Position numbers and translations under genes: made by a program. DNA of 64,000 bases, from positions 8,941,501 through 9,005,500 of the forward strand of contig OX031060.1 of assembly GCA_943736015.1 (NCBI GenBank), in the 5' to 3' direction. Positions 61,187-64,000 of the stretch are shown here, in pieces. Positions within the stretch are counted from its first letter, which is position 1. Every line of letters starts with the position of its first letter. The notes beneath the pieces are model-generated. The model saw only the letters and a list, made by a program, of their open reading frames with translations, did no database searches and was not told the origin of the DNA. Origin of the DNA: Tridacna crocea (taxonomy: Eukaryota; Mollusca; Bivalvia; Cardiida; Cardiidae).

Positions 61187-62969
61187 CAGGGATGTAAAAT
61201 TCCACTCGTCCGCTCTTATTGACGAGTAACATTTGGCCTCGGGCGAGTAGAAAAAACGCCAAGCTCGTCCTGTTGGACGAGTAGCTTTTAAAACTATTGA
61301 AAATAAATTTGTCTCGTAAAATTGAAATTGCAGGTTGATTCACGGCAAACACAAAACGAAAGTAAAACTGAAATCTCAGAGCGTCTCTTCGATCACGATA
61401 CAGGATGTTTATGTTTATTATGCACGCGCATCTGTTGAGTGCTTGACTGGTTTTCTGTTCACAGCGTCGCTTAGAGTCCTTAGTGGTGGACCGTTGACAG
61501 TCTATAATCGAAAGTCAGTTGGTTTCGGCTTCTGACTCCCGATATAATTGATTGAGAAATGACGGAATCGATTGAAGTTGGTTCCTGAACTCGCTTGGTT
61601 CCTATACTTGAATTCTTGGTTTTGTGACTATGATTAATTACACTCTTCGATTAAACATAGATTAGTGGATAACAAAGACGAAAATTTGGTAGAAAAATGA
61701 GAAAGAAATTTGTGTCCAACGATGTCTTGACAAAACTTGACAACTCGGCTCGCTTCTCATTTTATCCCTGAGTCTGGGTTGTGGCACTTGGAAATTTGAA
61801 ATGACCGGTCTTTGACAATGAAAAATATTTACCTAAATGTCAATATGACAAATGAAATTATCGCCTAGAGCTTCATATAACCTAGATTGCGCGCATCCGG
61901 GCAGAAATATGGGCTAAATAGGATCAGAATAAAATGCAAAAGACACATGCATGATACAGTGAAGCTGGCGAGTCATTCATGACAGAGTAACAAAAGTGTT
62001 TATTTCTCTTATCCAGAGTAAAGTAGCAGATTTTTAGGTTACATTCTATTTAAACTGACTAACTGATGTCAAATCATGTAGTAGTACTTCTCCAAAAATT
62101 AATTGTCACGAAAAAATAGATCGTCAAAAAAGCGTGAAAACCCATGACACTACAATGAGCAGCGTTGCATCGTCCGATCAGGGGGACTTCAAACTATCTT
62201 TTTATCTTTAATAATGAATTTAAACAGTGAACTTACACAAATCTCTGAATAAAGCAATAAATGGAAGCTAAATTTCCATTCGTGTGTGAAAAAAAATTGT
62301 TTTATGAAAATATAGATCTATAGCTGACGGGGAGGGGGAAGAAGGTGGCTTCGTCTGCAAATGCTAGAAATATGTCCGATTCTTTTTTAACTCATTACCA
62401 AACGACAAAATTTTAGGTTTGTCCAAATTGAAAGCATTTGCAGACCACAATATAAAAGTGACTGAAAATTTGAAATATGTTTTGTGAAGGGTAGAAAACA
62501 TTGTGGGAAAAGGAGAAAATGCTGGTTACCAGCATTTTCTCCTTTTCTCACAATGTTTTCGAAAAGCTTCTTTCTCAGGGGCGTCAAAAGTAGGGATTGT
62601 GTGGTAATGGGTTAACTTGTTCGGAAGTTAGAATATATGAAAAAAGAAATGAATGGTATTGAATAAAGCAGAAAATTTAACTGAAATATATTTTTATGGT
62701 AATGTTGCCATGACAAATGAGTTAAGTCTACTTTCCCTTGCCCAGAAATGATTAATGTGCCAGAATTAAGTCATTGCTTTATTTGTCTCTTTGAAAGAAT
62801 GAAAATACCAGTAAGGCTCACACATCTTTGAGAAAAGAGCATATATGCAATAAAAATGGTCATTCAAGTCCGCAAGTGCGGACGAGTGATAATGTCATAA
62901 GGACGAGTAACTTTTGCTACCCACTCGTCCTACAGGACTAGTAGATAAAGAAAAATTTTTACATCCCTG
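61187..62969. mobile_element. hAT-like element, 1783 bp, 6-bp duplication
   Basis: Inverted ends CAGGGATGTAAAA and TTTTTACATCCCTG, flanked by CCCTTT at 61181-61186 and 62970-62975. Subterminal CACTCGTCC/GGACGAGT words occur near both ends. No transposase frame. The CAG start fits hAT; 6 bp is shorter than the common 8. Confidence 0.82.
62391..62611 (-). mobile_element. Family A element nested in the hAT-like element
   Basis: TTAA at 62387-62390 and 62612-62615. Near-perfect hairpin (CTCACAATG one change): the youngest layer of the nest. Confidence 0.95.
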
Positions 62970-63401
62970 CCCTTTGTTTTTTTTCATACTTGAATTTTGT
63001 CCGGAGCGTATCCCCAAAACTATACTAGCTAGGGTTATGAAATTTCATGGATGGATAGATCTCATCAAGGGGGAGTGCAGTGCACAGGAATCATAACTCT
63101 TGCTCGCTTAATTTTTGAGTTATTGCCCTTTGTCGTTTTTCATACTTGAATTTGGTCCGGTGCATGCCCCAGCTTAACAACTTGGGGTAAGACTGGCGTA
63201 TCTTGCGACAATTTGCCGCTCATGTTCAACTCTTACTTTTGTACTCAACAATTCTGCATTCTGTGACAAAGACCTGTTTGGTGGCAAGGAGCTGGTGGGG
63301 GGTATGATCACGTTAAGTGATAGCTCTAGTGTTTATTTTGTCATCTGCAAGTGCTTTCAATTTGGACCAATCTAAAATTTTGTCGTTCGGGAAAGAGTTA
63401 A

Positions 63402-63974
63402 AGAACAAGGGAGGTCTACTCAAAGAAGAACTAGAGAACTAGGGGCTTGTATCCGGATTTCCTTGCATCTGATTCTTTCTTGCTAATGTCCATACCATAT
63501 CTGCTTAGAGCATGGAGAGACCTTAATAATCCTACCTAGTCATAATGATTAATGCAATGATTGATGCCATGGTCAATTTGTCTATATAAAATACATCAGA
63601 TTATTGCCTTTGTTGTATATGATTGACTTGTCTGGGTGACATCATGCTGCAACAGCTAAATTGTTAGCTTCAACAGTTTTATAGAAAAATATTTGGAAGG
63701 GGATAATCATTTTTTTTCCTCATGAATTTTTATTATATACTTCTACAGTGATCGGGAAAGAATTTATTTCAATGAGACAATGTCTCCTGTTTTTGAAAAC
63801 CAATGAGACATTTTCAAAAGTAATGAGACATTTTTATTTTCAGATGAGACATTATAAAGACTTCAAGTAAAACTCTTTATTCTGTTTTATTAACACATGA
63901 ATAATCAATAATGTTCATTTTTTCCATATATTTTAATTTCCAACGAGTTTAAAAAAAAAAACAATCAGACATAT
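63402..63974. other. Unassigned DNA
   Basis: AATGAGACATTTT-like words recur four or five times at 63770-63852. No gene supported. Confidence 0.4.
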
Positions 63975-64000
63975 TTCAAGCATTTGCAGACGACGAATTC
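63975..64000 (-). mobile_element. Family A fragment at window edge
   Basis: AAGCATTTGCAGACGACGAA matches the left arm of a (-) copy; it is cut by the window end. Confidence 0.5.

Larger units (their letters stand above)
60230..63170 (+). repeat. ~155-bp tandem cores, eight copies, split by an insertion
   Basis: The phrase GTCCGGAGCGTATCTCC or a variant occurs near 60272, 60430, 60586, 60741, 60899, 61054, 62999 and 63156. Removing the 1789 bp of the hAT-like insertion and its duplication makes the 61054-62999 gap 156 bp, in register with the others. Confidence 0.93.
59856..63329 (+). mobile_element. Helentron-like (HINE, 'pearl'-like) element
   Basis: Starts TATACCCCCCAAAACTCTG with the inverted TTTTGGGGGTATA beside it, then a (GGTC)n run. 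It has ~155-bp tandem cores and ends GTGGGGGGTATGATCACGTT AAGTGATAGCTCTAG: hairpin ATCACGTTAAGTGAT then CTAG. It lies between two T residues without duplication. Without the nested hAT-like element it would be ~1.69 kb. No Rep/helicase is present, so it is non-autonomous. Confidence 0.82.
59702..63397 (+). mobile_element. Family A element, host of the four-layer nest
   Basis: TTAA at 59698-59701 and 63398-63401. The perfect hairpin is at 59757-59817 (one change). The right arm is cut after TTCAGTTAT and resumes at 63330 with TGTTTATTTTGTCATCTGC. Confidence 0.92.

Noticed and set aside
63995..64000. Window ending exactly on GAATTC
   Set aside because: It could be a clone end, but one hexamer at an arbitrary window edge is weak evidence and the other edge shows no such site.

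Overview
The window looks like animal nuclear DNA, most likely from a bivalve mollusc. It is AT-rich, has GT-AG introns, a tRNA-derived SINE and no bacterial gene layout. It also carries a Helentron-type element with ~155-bp tandem cores that resembles the bivalve 'pearl' elements. The species cannot be named from the sequence alone.

Only one gene can be assembled with confidence. Ten coding exons on the + strand (9323-24731) join in frame into a 470-residue protein with seven hydrophobic segments and a long Ser/Asn-rich C-terminal tail. The topology is like that of the TOM1/THH1 or GPR137-type seven-pass proteins, but I do not recognise the family with certainty. A possible promoter and first exon lie near 39.9 kb (YY1-like and ZNF143-like motifs, E-box, GTAAGT donor).

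Most of the rest is transposable DNA. The dominant component is one family of ~220-bp elements (here 'family A'). Each copy is flanked by TTAA, has short inverted ends (CCCWTTACCA / TGGTAAWGGG) and carries a ~60-nt near-perfect central hairpin centred on CTGGTAACCAG or CTGGTTACCAG. By eye there are about 95 complete, damaged or partial copies, roughly a quarter to a third of the window. I call the strand on which the unit reads GAGAAAGAAGCC before the hairpin '+'. A sister family B (four copies) shares the ends and the design but differs in most internal sequence. Ends and TTAA duplication suggest piggyBac-type mobilisation; no transposase is visible.

Other families are: C (foldback around AGCCAATCAGAAGTTCTG), D (ends CAGAGCTCCAGATAAGAG), E (ends GTGACCCATCA), a 259-bp MULE-like element with 9-bp duplications, a tRNA-derived SINE with 10-15-bp duplications, a 351-bp element with a 10-bp duplication, a PIF/Harbinger-like element of 3.3 kb, a TTAA-flanked AGGTGG element present as a head-to-head inverted pair, a hAT-like element with a 6-bp duplication, and two Helentron-like (HINE) insertions. 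Many are nested, so insertion order can be read directly. At 59.7-63.4 kb four layers are stacked: A in hAT-like in HINE in A.

Layout: 0-9 kb repeats; 9.3-24.7 kb the seven-pass gene with A elements filling its introns and one inserted at its stop codon; 24.7-39.8 kb repeats, a 68-bp and a 22-bp tandem array; 39.9 kb candidate promoter; 41.7-46.3 kb nested inverted pair; 48.4-49.7 kb nested MULE/351-bp elements; 54.2-55 kb degenerate minisatellite; 59.7-63.4 kb four-layer nest.
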